Assembly: GCA_028826165.1 (NCBI GenBank)
Contig: JAPDFW010000096.1
Coordinates: 182,681 to 246,680 of the forward strand
DNA from: Anaeramoeba ignava
Taxonomy: Eukaryota; Metamonada; Anaeramoebidae
Direction of reading: 5' to 3'
Length of the DNA: 64,000 nucleotides
Below the pieces are notes generated by a model. The model was not told the DNA's origin. It saw nothing but the letters and a program-made list of their open reading frames with translations, and did not search any database. The position numbers and the translations under genes were made by a program. Positions 11,193 through 22,751 of the stretch are shown here, one piece after another. Every line of letters starts with the position of its first letter. Positions within the stretch are counted from its first letter, which is position 1.

Positions 11193-14100
11193 ATGAAAAC
11201 AACAGTAAAATTTCAAATTATTGCATCTAATACACTTTTTGGTCAAAGTATTTGTATTACTGGAACAGATCCTTTAGGAAACTGGGATATTAATAAAGCG
11301 ATTGAACTTAAAACAAATCCAACTAAGTATTTTTATTTATTTTTTTAATTAAAATTTTATTTTAAAAACAAAAAAACAACAACACAATTCAAGATCAATT
11401 AAAATTTTTTAATTAAATTTTTTTTTACAAATGGATTTTTTAATTCAAAAGTTCAATTTGATCAAAAAAATTTAACCACAAATAAACATTGAAAATTAAT
11501 ATTAAAATTAAAATTAAAATTAAAATCAAAATTAAAATTAAAATTCATTTATAAAATTAAAATTAAAATTAAAATTAAAATTAAAATTCATTTATAAAAT
11601 AAAAATTAAAATTAAAATCAAAATTAAAATTAAAATTTAAAATTAAAATTAAAATTAAAATTAAAATTAAAATTAAAATTAAAATTAAAATTTAATATTG
11701 AAATCAAAATTAAAATTAAAATTAAAATTAAAATTAAAATTAAAATTCATTTATAAAATAAAAATTAAAAATTTAAATTTAAATTAAAATTAAAATTAAA
11801 ATTAAAATTAAAATTAAAATCAAAATTAAAATTAAAATTCATTTATAAAATTAAAATTAAAATTAAAATTAAAATTAAAATTCATTTATAAAAATTAAAA
11901 TTAAAATTAAAAATTAAAATTAAAATTTAAAATTAATAAGATTTCCTCTTTGGGAAATAGAATGTGAATGTGAAACAAACAAAGAAATCCAATACAAATA
12001 CATTATACGAAATGGAAAAAAATTAATCAAATGGGAATCATTAAAAGAAAATCGAAAATTAATACCAACAGGAGAAAATATGGAAAAAAACGATGGAGAA
12101 TTTGGGAAACAAAAAGAAACAATACAAACAGATTCTGAAACAAAAATCGATTCAGGTTGGCTTATTCAAGATTCATTGATTTGGATCCGATTACAAAAAA
12201 AAAACGGTTATGGATTTACTAATGGATTTTTTTTATATGAAAATGGAGAAAAAATAAACGGATTTTCTGATTCGGAAATTCAAGTCCAAATTACATCCAA
12301 ATCTGATACAGATGAAATAATACCTTGGGCAGCTTATAACATCTCAGGAGTTCATTTCTTTAGTCTTGAACAAGAATCAACAAAGAAAATTAGTTGTCAA
12401 TTCGAATTTTTAAAAAATAAAAAAACAATTGGGAAAGTGGATATTCTTCCCGAACAATTTGAAAAAAACAAGGAAGGCGAAATCACAGAGCCGATAATTG
12501 GAGATGAAAACAGGATAATTGGTCTGGTTTCTTTCTGTTACACAATCGTGACTCCTGTCGATTTATCTGAGAATAACATTGCGGATTTATTCCGCGAAAC
12601 ATGGAGTCCAAAAAAACAGCAAACATATATAGGCCATCGAGGATATGGATCTCGCAGTTCTCGCTCGCCTATTCAAGAGAACACATTACTCGCATTTCAA
12701 ACAGCTGCTAAAAAAGGGGCTAAATATGTTGAATTTGATGTTCAATTAACTCGTGATAAAAAAGTTGTTTTGTCACATGATTTTTTTGTTCCAGTCAAAA
12801 TTAAAGGTCTAGATGAGCAAATGAAGTTTCTTGTATGTCATCTTACTAAGAGTCAATTCACCTCGTTGAGATGTGCGGAATCCCTTAAGTATCATGCTCA
12901 GGATAAGAAGAATAAATCAATTAGAGATGTTTTTTCTCATAAAGAGATTATTCAAAGTGAAGATGAAAAACAACTTTTGGAATGGGATCGGTTGAATTTG
13001 AATGGTGATTCCCAGATTGATTTATCCACTATAAGCAAAAGTTATGATAGAAATTTGAATGAAATTCAAAATCAAATTCAAATTCAAATCCAAAACCAAA
13101 ATCAAAATCAAAATCAATATCAAAATCAAAATCAATATCAAAATCAAAATCAAAATCAATATCAAAATCAAAATCAAAATCAAAATCAAAATCAAAGTTT
13201 GAATTTAAAATCAAAATCAAAATTAAAATCAATATCAAAATCAAAATTAAAATCAATATCAAAATCAAAATCAATATAAATATCAATATCAAATTCAATA
13301 TCAATATCAAAATCAATATCAATATAAAATTCAATATCAATATCAATATCAATATCAAATTCAATATCAAATTCAATATCAAATTCAATATCAATATCAA
13401 AATCAATATAAAATTCAATATCAATATCAAATTCAAAATCAAATTCAAAATTAAAATCAATATAAAATTCAATATCAATATCAAATTCAATATCAATATC
13501 AAATTCAATATCAATATCAAATTCAATATCAATATCAATATCAATATCAATATCAAATTCAATATCAATATCAATATCAAATTCAATATCAAATTCAATA
13601 TTAAAATCAAAATAAAATTAAAATTAAAATTAAAATTAAAATTAAAATTAAAATTAAAATTAAAATTAAAATTAAAATTAAATATTAAAATTAAAATTAA
13701 AATTAAATATAAAATTAAATATAAAAAAATCAAAATTAAATATAAAATTCAAAATCAAAATCAAAATCAAATTCAAAATCAAAATCAAATTATAAAATAT
13801 AAATTAGATGGAATGAAAAATGGAAAATTAAGTAAAAAAAACTCAAATGGATTTTCAAGAATATCAAGTAGTCCTTCACTTGTTTCTTTAGAAAAAGAAA
13901 GTATTCAAGACGAAAATGCAAAATTAATGAATAACATTCCATCTTTATGTGATAAATTTGTTACACTTTCAGAAGTTTTTGAACAAGTTCCTATTGAATT
14001 AGGTTTTAATATTGAAGTTAAATATCCATTTTTTGGAGATGATATTGGAAACCTTAATATAAATTTTCACGATAGAAATACAATTGTTGATTCAATTCTT

Positions 14101-14649
14101 AAAGTTGTTTTTGAAAAAACCTCTTCAAATTCTTTAAGAAAATATCAAAATAATGGAAATAATGGAAATAATGGAAATAATGATAATAATTCACAAAAAT
14201 TTCCTCGACAACGTGGAATTTTATTTTCTTCTTTTGATCCTTTAATCTGTTTAATGCTTTCATTAAAACAACCAAGATATCCAGTATTTTTTTTAACACA
14301 TTCTGGAACAAAAACAAATGGAGATATTTTAGCAGATAAAATTCAGTAATTATTAATTTTTAAATTTTTAAATTTTAATTTTTAATTTTAAATTTTTAAT
14401 TTTTAATTTTTAATTTTTAGATCTGCAATTGAATTTGTAAAAGCTTTAAGATTAAGGGGAATTGTTGCTGAAGCAAGTGGTATTTTAAATGATTTGGATA
14501 TCGTTGAGAGAATTCATCAAGCAAATTTAGTCTTGTTTACTTATGGAGTTCAAAATAATGATCCAGAAAATGTTACAAAACAAGTAAAAGCAGGTGTTGA
14601 TGGAATTATTGGAGATCGTGTTTCTCTTCAAATTCACACTCATATTTAG
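11193..14649 (+). CDS. CBM20-GDPD glycerophosphocholine phosphodiesterase (GPCPD1/GDE5-like)
   Basis: Exons 11193-11326, 11941 to about 13004-13196, 13808-14345 and 14421-14649. The N-terminus is a starch-binding CBM20 module (FGQSICITGTDPLGNWD, then FPLWEIE and IQYKYIIRNG across the first intron). After a linker comes a GDPD barrel: IGHRGYGSRSS near residue 275, ENTLLAF, YVEFDVQLTRDKKVVLSHD with the catalytic Glu/Asp/His set, FNIEVKYP, ILFSSFDP and DGIIGDR. This order is that of animal GPCPD1/GDE5, which hydrolyses glycerophosphocholine to glycerol-3-phosphate and choline in the cytosol. The third exon joins in phase 1. Its donor is ambiguous because GTs at 13005, 13041 and 13197 all leave phase 1, so an Asn-Gln-rich insert of up to about 60 residues may or may not be in the protein. 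Confidence 0.88.
11327..11940 (+). repeat. Intron with TTAAAA hexamers and TTCATTTATAAAA spacers
   Basis: First intron of the GDPD gene (GTATTT...AATAAG). Its 3' two thirds are TTAAAA hexamers with five or so ATTCATTTATAAAAT spacers, the same family as the 6283-6570 intron. Confidence 0.8.
13065..13807 (+). repeat. TCAAAA/TCAATA hexamer tract inside the GDPD gene
   Basis: Begins as an open Asn-Gln/Lys-Ser coding tract and degrades into ATCAAT/ATCAAA, then TTAAAA words with in-frame stops after 13279. It ends at AAATTAG just before the next conserved exon. It is at least partly intronic; the tract interrupts the GDPD barrel between the substrate loop and the GFNIEVK strand. Confidence 0.75.
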
Positions 14650-14995
14650 ATTTCAATTTAAATTTAAATTTTTTTATAAAGCAAACTTTTTCTTTCTCTT
14701 TTCTTTTCTTTTCTTTCTTCTTCTTTTCTTTCTTTTTCTTTTCTTTTTCTTTTCTTTTTCTTTTTCTTTTCTTTTTCTTTTCTTTTCTTCTTTTCTTTTT
14801 CTTTTCTTTTCTTTTCTTTTCTTGTTATTTTAAAAAAAAAAAATTTTTTTTACTTTTTGGGATTTTTTTTTATTAATTCAAAATTAATTAATTTAAAAAA
14901 AAAAATAGAAATAGAAGAATAGAAAAATAAAATTGAATAAAAAATTAATTTTGAAATTGATTTTTCTTTTTTGATTTTGATTTGTTTTTGATTTG
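14650..14995. other. Convergent intergenic spacer, CT-rich then A/T
   Basis: Between the ends of the GDPD gene and the RasGEF gene. It holds a pyrimidine (CTTTT)n run at about 14690-14822 and then plain AT sequence; no gene seen. Confidence 0.7.
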
Positions 14996-17900
14996 TTATT
15001 TAATTGATGATTCTGATGGTTGAGAAACTGAAGAGAAAACTTTATGAGATTTTTTACTTGATAATTCTGATGGTTGAGAAACTGAAGAAAAAACTTTATG
15101 AGATTTTTTACGAGGTTCTTTAATCAAAGAATCAGCATATAATTGTTCAGGAGATTTAGCAGGAAGAGGTTGACGAAACAAATTACAAATCTGTTCAACG
15201 GTTTGAAATTTAAAAGTGGATTTTTGGAATTTTTGGATTTCCAAAACAATATTATAAAGAGCTTTTCGTTTAGCAAAATGAATCAAACCATTAATATTAT
15301 TAGGTTTTCCATCAGAAATAAAGGTGATATCAGTTAAATATAGTCCCAAATAAGGGATGCAAGGAGGGTCAGTTTTTTTGATAGTATTTTTATATTGTTT
15401 ATAACTATCGATGCTGCTTGTAAGCTTTTCCATTGTTTCAAAAACTTTCCAATAATTAACAGGAACCTCTGCTTTAGTCAAAGCGAGACGCTTTACAGCA
15501 GGCAAAGTAAGAGCGGCAACAAGTGCCATCAAGCAGTTAAAATTTCTAAATTGAAGTAAATAAGCACCAATTTTGATGAACCGAATCATCTCTTTTGCAC
15601 GATGTTTCGGTTTTGCTGGCTCCATAACAGTCGATGCAATATAGAAGCAAAGTTCGTTGAATTTCTGGGTTGCTAATTTCACATTGGGTGCTAAGTGATG
15701 AAGCTTTGGTTTGGACCAAGCTTGAGTGACAAGCTCGATGGGTTGGATATTTTTGAAAATGGAAAATGTATAAAGTGTTAATTGTCTTGCAAATTCCTCT
15801 TCATTAATGTCCGAGAGCTTGAGATCTCTCGAGAAAATATTCTTGGGAACAATGGGTTTTGTTGCTTCTTTGTCTGAAATATTTTGCTCTTCTTCTTGTT
15901 CATTTATTCCATGTGTTTGTTTTCTTTTGATTTCTTGTTCAATTGTTTTTGCCACTTTGGGATGATCTCGGCTAATGTGATTTGTGATGAATGATTGCAA
16001 TTGTGATATCAATTTCGCATCGAAATCAAGGAAGTAATTTCTGACCCAAAGTAATAAAACTGAGCAAACTCTTTGTTGTATTGTTGCTTTTTTTGTGAGC
16101 CATTCTTTTGGATTTGATTCAATTATATTTGTTGGTATAGTATATCTTTGAATTAGTTTGAATAAAAGCATAACTGGTGTTGTAAAAGTTCTGTATGTCA
16201 TTAAAAAGGCTTCAATATAATTTGGGTCTTAATTTTAATTTTAATTTTAATTTTAATTTTAATTTTAATTTTAATTTTAATTTTGAATTAAATTTTAGTT
16301 TTAATTTTAATTTTAATTTAAATTTTAATTTTAATTTTAATTTTGAATTAAATTTTAATTTTAAATTTTAATTTTAATTTTAATTTTAATTTTAATTTTA
16401 ATTTTAATTTTGAATTAAATTTTAGTTTTAAATTTATAAATGAATTTTACCAATTTCATTCTCAAATGTTAATCTTTCTATTAATTTATTAATATTTGCT
16501 CCAATAACAACATTCAAAAAATTTCTTGAATAATCTCCTAATTTTTGAGAAAGTTCTTCATCGATCATTAAATTTTCTGGATTATCAGAAGGTTCATTCC
16601 AAATAGAAAAATCATTTGCAACTAAAATAATAAAATAAAATTTTAATTTTAAATTTTAATTTAAATTTTAATATTAATTTAAATTACTAATTGATTCAAA
16701 AATAAAATTATCTCCTTCTTGTTTATATCTTGTTCCTTCATCAATTCTTTTATCCCAAAGACGCTCTATATTAATAATCCCTAATCTTAAAAGATAAATT
16801 AATTGAGATTCAGCAGATTCAGATTCTTTTTGAACTAAAAAAATCAATAGAAATAAAATTTATATTTTAAATAAACTTTTTTTTTGGATTTTCTTATTGA
16901 ATAAATCACCATCAATTCCTGTTTGTTCAGTTAATAATTGTGCAATATCAGATCTACTTGAATGTAAATAATGTTGAATTATTAATTTATCTATAATTTC
17001 TTTTGTAAAAATTTCTGGTGATTCTTCAGTTTCACTATAAATATAACGACTAAAAGAAATTTTTCCAAAAATATTTCTTAATTTTTCTCTAATAAAAAGA
17101 ATTTGAGGATATTTTTGAAAAATTTTTGCAACCCAAAGTGCTCTATTTGTTTGTTCTTGAGGTGGCAAACCTAATCAATTTTTCAATTAAATTTTTTCAA
17201 TTTAAATTTTTTCAATTTAAATTTTTTCAATTTAAATTTTTTCAATTTAAATTTACTTTCATTGAATTGAATTGGTTTTTCTTTTCCTTCATTAAGTTCA
17301 ATTACATTATTGATTTGTTTCAATTTTTTTTTCAATTCAGTTAATTTAGTTACAAATTGTGATTCATCTTGTTTTTCTTCAAAAGTATCAAAATAACAAA
17401 GTAATTTTCTTCTTGATCTTCCCAAATGTTGAATTCTATTTTCTAATTTAATATTTCTTTGTTTAAATAATTCTAATTTTTGTTTTTTTGCAAATTTTTA
17501 AAAATAAGAAAGAAAGAAATAAATTTTCTTCTTTTTTTTTTCCTTATAAAATTTAAAATTTAAAATTAGATTTAACAACCATTTTCTTTTAAAAGACTTC
17601 CATAATGAGTTCCTAATTCTTGTCTTAATTTTTCATTTTCTTTTTCAAGTTCTATTCTTCTATTATGAAAAATTTCCAATTTTTTTTGGAAACTTAATAA
17701 TTGATTATTCATTTCTTGCTCTGTTTTTTCTTTATAAATATTTAATTTTTCATCCAAATTTTTTTGTAATTTCTGTTTTTCGAAAATTTTTCAAATAAAT
17801 TTAATTTGAAAAAATTTAAATAAATTTAATTTGAAAAAATTTAAATAAATTTAATTTGAAAAAAATATAAAATACAGAAAATTGAAATTTTAAAGATTCA

Positions 17901-20607
17901 ACTTGACTTCTCTTTCTAATTAATTCTTCTTTAATTTTAGGAACATCTTTTTGTAAATTTTCCATTTCATCTTCATTAACAATTGAATCTTGATTTACTT
18001 GAGCTTGAGAATTAATAAATTCTTTATATTTTTGAATTTTATCATTTAAAAGATCATTTTGATAAGATAAATGTTCAAGAAGTGAAGTATGAATATGTAA
18101 AGCGTCTCTCAATCTTGAATCGGAAATTGCTGTTTAAATATTTTAAAAATTTTCAATGAAAAAAAAAGCAATAAATTTTTTTTAATTTGTTTTTTTTTCA
18201 CAAACTTAGAAAATTTGAATGTGTCATATCTGTAATATCTTCATTTAATGGTTGTAATTGAGATTTTCTAACAAACATTCCATGTTTTGGTTTACAAGAA
18301 AAATAAGGAATTGATTCAACCGAACCATCACATTTTCCAGCTTTTTTATAAATAATTTTATAAATAATTTTATAAATAATTTAATAAATAATTTTATTAA
18401 TAATTTTATATATAATTTTATAAATAATTTTATATTTAATTTTATAAATAATTTTATAATTAATTTAATAAATAATTTTATAAATAATTTAATAATAATT
18501 TTATATTTAATTTTATATTTAATTTTATATTTAATTTTATAAATAATTTTATAAATAATTTTATATTTAATTTTATATTTAATTTTATATTTAATTTTAT
18601 AAATAATTTAATAAATAATTTTATAAATAATTTTATAAATAATTTTATAAATAATTTTATAAATAATTTTATAAATAATTTTATAAATAATTTTATATAT
18701 AATTTTATAAATAATTTTATAAATAATTTTATAAATAATTTTATAAATAATTTTATAAATAATTTAATAAATAATTTTATATTTAATTTTTTATATTTAA
18801 TTTAATAATTAATTTAATAATTAATTTTATAAATAATTTTATAATTAATTTTATATTTAATTTTATATTTAATTTTATATTTAGTTTTATATTTATTTTT
18901 ATAATTAATTTTATAAATAATTTTATAAATAATTTAATAATAATTTTATATATAATTTTATAAATAATTTAATAAATAATTTTATAATTAATTTTATAAA
19001 TAATTTTATAAATAATTTTATAATTAATTTTATTAAATAATTTTATAAATAATTTTATAAATATTTTTATAATTAATTTTATAATTAATTTTATAAATAA
19101 TTTTATATTTAATTTTATAATTAATTTTATAAATAATTTTATATTTAATTTTATATTTAATTTTATATTTAATTTTATAATTAATTTTATAAATAATTTT
19201 ATAAATAATTTAATAAATAATTTTATAAATATTTTTATAAATAATTTTATAATTAATTTAATAATTAATTTTATAAATAATTTTATAAATAATTTTATAA
19301 ATAATTTTATAATTAATTTTATAAATAATTTTATAAATAATTTTATAAATAATTTTATAAATAATTTAATAAATAATTTAATAAATAATTTTATAAATAT
19401 TTTTATAAATAATTTTATAAATATTTTTATAAATAATTTTATAATGAATTTTTATATATAATTTTATAAATAATTTTATAAATAATTTTATAAATAATTT
19501 TATAAATAATTTTATAAATAATTTTATAAATAATTTTATAAATAATTTTATAAATAATTTTATAAATAATTTTATAAATAATTTTATAAATAATTTTGTA
19601 AATAATTTTATATTTAATTTTATAAAATAATTTTATAAATAATTTTATAAATAATTTTATATTTAATTTTATAAATAATTTTATAATTAATTTTATAATT
19701 AATTTTATAAATAATTTTATATTTAATTTTATAATTAATTTTTATAAATAATTTTATAAATAATTTTTATAAATAATTTTATAAATAATTTTATAAATAA
19801 TTTTATAAATAATTTTATATTTAATTTTATAATTAATTTTATATTTAATTTTATAAATAATTTATTAAATAATTTTATAAATAATTTTATAAATAATTTT
19901 TATAATTAATTTTATAAATAATTTTATAAATAATTTAATAAATAATTTTTATATTTAATTTTATAAATATTTTTATAAATAATTTTATAAATAATTTTAT
20001 AAATAATTTTATATATAATTTTATAAATAATTTTATAATTAATTTTATAAATAATTTAATAAATAATTTTATAAATAATTTTATATTTAATTTTATAAAA
20101 TAATTTAATAAATAATTTTATAAATAATTTTATAAATAATTTTATAAATAATTTTATAAATAATTTTATAAATAATTTTATAAATAATTTAATATTTAAT
20201 TTTATAAATAATTTAATATTTAATTTTATAAATAATTTTATATATAATTTTATAAATAATTTTATAAATAATTTTATAAATAATTTTATAATTAATTTTA
20301 TAAATAATTTTATAATTAATTTTATAAATAATTTTATAAATAATTTAATATTAATTTAATAAATAATTTTATATTTAATTTTATAAATAATTTTATAAAT
20401 AATTTTATAAATAATTTTATAAATAATTTTATAAATAATTTTATAAATAATTTTATAATGAATTTAATAATAATTTTAATTACTTGGAGTCATTAATTCT
20501 ATTCCAACCCAAGTTCCTGGTGCGAATTGAGTTTCTCCAATATATCTAACAGTACAATAAAAATCTTCAAATTTGCATTTTTCTCCAATACGAATATCAA
20601 AAGACAT
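14996..20607 (-). CDS. CAP-Gly - coiled coil - RasGEF_N/RasGEF fusion
   Basis: Nine predicted exons (high to low): 20607-20484, 18340-18206, 18129-17876, 17772-17580, 17472-17257, 17170-16877, 16834-16688, 16621-16451 and 16227-14996; total 2766 nt, 921 residues, with every phase matching. Residues 1-86 are a CAP-Gly domain split by a 2.1-kb intron (GTWVGIELMTPT joined to GKCDGSVES, then YFSCKPKHGMFV, the GKNDG-like tubulin or EB1-tail binding signature). Residues about 90-330 are coiled coil. A LisH-like stretch (IIQHYLHSSRSDIAQLL) lies near 390. RasGEF_N spans about 495-600 (INKLIERLTF, then PNYIEAFLMTYRTFTTP). The catalytic CDC25-type RasGEF spans about 655-855 (IPYLGLYLTDITFI). The tail has two copies of KKSHKVFSSVSQPSE. 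Inference: a Ras activator recruited to microtubule ends. The donor and acceptor between exons 4 and 5 are the least certain. Confidence 0.88.
18341..20483 (-). repeat. 2.1-kb intronic minisatellite (TAAATAATTTTA) inside the CAP-Gly domain
   Basis: Intron 1 of the CAP-Gly/RasGEF gene. It is almost pure TTTATAAATAA words with variants TTTATATTTAA and TTTATAATTAA. It cuts the CAP-Gly domain just before its GKNDG-like motif, and the flanking exons join in frame (CCA A + CT GGA). Confidence 0.9.
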
Positions 20608-20944
20608 TTTAAAAAAGAAAAAAATGAAAAAAAAATTAAGAAAAAAAAAATTGAGAAAATAAATTAAAAAAAATAAAAGCAAAAAAATAAAGTAGAGAAT
20701 GGTGTTTTGTCATTTATTTTCTATTTAAAAAAACAAAACAAACAAACAATCCAAAAAATGGAAAATAAAAAAAAAATAAAAGAAAAAATAAAAAATGGAA
20801 AATAAAAATTATCAAAATTATAAATAAAAATAATGACATTACAACTAAATTAGATACAATTAAAATGATGACGTGTGAATCTAATTAAATTTTTTTTAAT
20901 TTTTTCATTTTTCATTTTTTTCATTTTTTTTTTTACAAATAAAA
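20608..20944. promoter_or_regulatory. Divergent intergenic region with TCATTTTT motifs next to both starts
   Basis: 337 bp between two divergent start codons. Each side has poly-T with TCATTTTTT words ending within about 30 nt of the ATG (two or three near 20905-20925 on +; one near 20620-20632 on -). The middle is plain AT sequence. A shared promoter is inferred from position only. Confidence 0.4.
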
Positions 20945-21712
20945 ATGTCAGATGGACTTGATTTATATGATCAATTAGATTATCAAGAAGATAATCAAGA
21001 ACAAAACACACAAACACAACCAGAAAACGAGATACAAGAAGATAAGCAAGAAAATCAATTTAATGAAAACCAAGAAAATCAATTTAATGAAAACCAAGAA
21101 AATCAATTTAATGAAAACCAAGAAAATCAATTTAATGATAACCAAGAAAATCAACTTAAAGAAAATGAAAAAGTCAATGATAATCAAAATGTTAAAGTCA
21201 ATGATGATGAAAATGTTGATGTTAACGGAAATGAAGATGAAAATGAAGATGAAAATGAAAATGAAGATGAAGATGAAGATATTGAAAAAATGAAACAAGA
21301 TTATAAAAAGCAAAAAAAAAAACTCAAGAAAGAAACAAAAATCAATAAGAATCTAATGAAACTTCGACACAAATCAGATAAATCAATTAAAAAAATGAAT
21401 AAAGAAATGGAGAAATTACAAAAAAAAGGAGAAAAAAAAGATTCACAAAAAAAATTCCAAAAATTCAAAAAGAAAATGGATCAAAAAATGTTGAAATTGA
21501 ATAAAAAGATTTTAAAACAAGAACCAGATGTTAAATCAGTTGAAAGACCTGAATTTGCAAATCATTTAGTACAAATTAGAACCAAATTAAAAGAACCAGA
21601 AGAAAAGTATCGAAAAATTCAAGAAGAAAGAGAACAAAAAAGATTAGAAAAGAAAATGAAAATGAAAATGAAAATGAAAATGAAAATGAAAATGAAAAAG
21701 AAAATGAAATGA
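20945..21712 (+). CDS. Charged low-complexity protein, acidic N-terminus and basic C-terminus
   Basis: 255 residues, family not recognised. The first 120 residues are Asn/Glu/Gln-rich, with four copies of ENQFNENQ (24-nt units) and an acidic NENEDEDED run. Residues about 120-230 are Lys-rich with heptad-like spacing, predicted long helix or coiled coil. As written, it ends in a Met-Lys tract at 21712. A second frame continues past that stop as Asn-Glu repeats with MNEEKK units to a stop at 21877-21879, and looks more like the N-terminal style; a length change in the repeat or a base error may have switched frames. The start is the first ATG after a TCATTTTT-containing leader. Confidence 0.6.
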   Translation: MSDGLDLYDQLDYQEDNQEQNTQTQPENEIQEDKQENQFNENQENQFNENQENQFNENQENQFNDNQENQLKENEKVNDNQNVKVNDDENVDVNGNEDENEDENENEDEDEDIEKMKQDYKKQKKKLKKETKINKNLMKLRHKSDKSIKKMNKEMEKLQKKGEKKDSQKKFQKFKKKMDQKMLKLNKKILKQEPDVKSVERPEFANHLVQIRTKLKEPEEKYRKIQEEREQKRLEKKMKMKMKMKMKMKMKKKMK

Positions 21713-21879
21713 ATGAAGAAAAAAAAGAAAATGAAAATGAAAATGAAATGAATGAAGAAAAAAAAGAAAATGAAAATGAAAACGAAATGAATGAAGAAAA
21801 AAAAGAAAATGAAAATCAAAATGAAAATCAAAATGAAAATCAAATGAATCAAGAAGATAATCAATTGAATGATAATTAA
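21645..21879 (+). repeat. GAAAAT hexamer tract, read as Met-Lys or Asn-Glu
   Basis: GAAAAT repeats at the 3' end of the charged-protein gene, with three AATGAATGAAGAAAAAA interruptions. The frame in use gives MKMK and stops early; the neighbouring frame gives NENE and stays open to 21879. Confidence 0.7.
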
Positions 21880-22211
21880 GAAGAAAATCATAAATTAATC
21901 ATTTAAACAATTAGCTAATTCAGATATTGGAAAATTTTCCATTTTTTACTTTACTTTACTTTACTTTTTTTTTTGAATCCAAATTAAAATCAATCAATTT
22001 CAAATGTTTTTTTTGTTTTTTTTGTTTTTTGTTTTTTGTTTTTTTGTTTTCCAATTTGATCAAAATCACTTTTTTTCTTCAAATTTTTTATTTTTAGATT
22101 CAAAAAAAAAGAGAAAGAAAATTTGATTATTTCTTTTTTTCTGGAACTTTTTTTTTTTAGAAGGAATTTTTTGTTAGAAATTTTTTTATAAATTGAATTT
22201 TATAATTTTTT
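21880..22211. other. Convergent intergenic spacer, T-rich
   Basis: Between the 3' ends of the charged protein and the ankyrin gene. Contains TTTAC and TTTTTTG runs; nothing else seen. Confidence 0.6.
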
Positions 22212-22679
22212 TCAAAGCTTCTTTTTAATAGATTCATCAGTAGCAAGATCACCAGCAGTTTTTCCATGTTTATTGCGTAAAGTTTTATCAGCACCATGAG
22301 AAAGTAAATAATCAACAACTTTTGCATGATTATTAGTAGCTGCTTTATGAAGAGGAGTTTCTTGGTCTCGATCAATTGCATTTACATCAGCTTGTGCTTC
22401 AATTAGTAATTCAACAACAGATAATTCCCCAGTAAAACAAGCTCTGTGAAGAGATGTCTGTTCAGATGGCGTTCGGAAATCTACTTCTGCTTTGTAACTT
22501 AGAAGCAATTTTACAACCTCAACTTCCCCACTTCGTGCTGCATAATGAAGTGCAGAATAATTTGCTTCATCAACTCGATTCACATTTCCTGGGTTTCTTA
22601 CTAGAAATTTTCGCACGGCTTCAAGATCTCCAATTCGTGCAGATTCAAATAAACCAAGATCCAAACCAGAAAGATCCAT
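22212..22679 (-). CDS. Small ankyrin-repeat protein
   Basis: 155 residues, complete, single exon. After a short leader (MDLSGLDLGLFESARIGD) there are about four ankyrin repeats: NYSALHYAARSGEVEVVKLL, QTSLHRACFTGELSVVELL, ETPLHKAATNNHAKVVDYLL, then HGKTAGDLATDESIKK as a capping half-repeat. The repeats keep the TPLHxAA and GADxxxxxxxGxT signatures. Proteins of this size are usually protein-binding modules with no enzyme domain, similar in layout to myotrophin or gankyrin-type regulators, but no specific assignment is possible. It lies head-to-head with the VPS9 gene, with only 72 bp between the start codons, so co-expression is possible. Confidence 0.9.
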   Translation of the reverse strand: MDLSGLDLGLFESARIGDLEAVRKFLVRNPGNVNRVDEANYSALHYAARSGEVEVVKLLLSYKAEVDFRTPSEQTSLHRACFTGELSVVELLIEAQADVNAIDRDQETPLHKAATNNHAKVVDYLLSHGADKTLRNKHGKTAGDLATDESIKKKL

Positions 22680-22751
22680 TATTATAAAAGTAAAAAAAAT
22701 GAAAAAATGAAAAAAAAATGAAAAAATTTAATTTCATTTTTTTTTTTCTAA
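22680..22751. promoter_or_regulatory. 72-bp bidirectional promoter region
   Basis: The whole space between two divergent ATGs. It contains several ATGAAAAAAA words (TCATTTTTTT on the minus strand) and one TCATTTTT on the plus strand 16 nt from the VPS9 ATG. Confidence 0.45.

Noticed and set aside
13029-13733. Antisense open frame rich in Asn-Phe and Ile-Leu
   Set aside because: Created by hexamer repeats without stops; overlaps a real gene and its intron.
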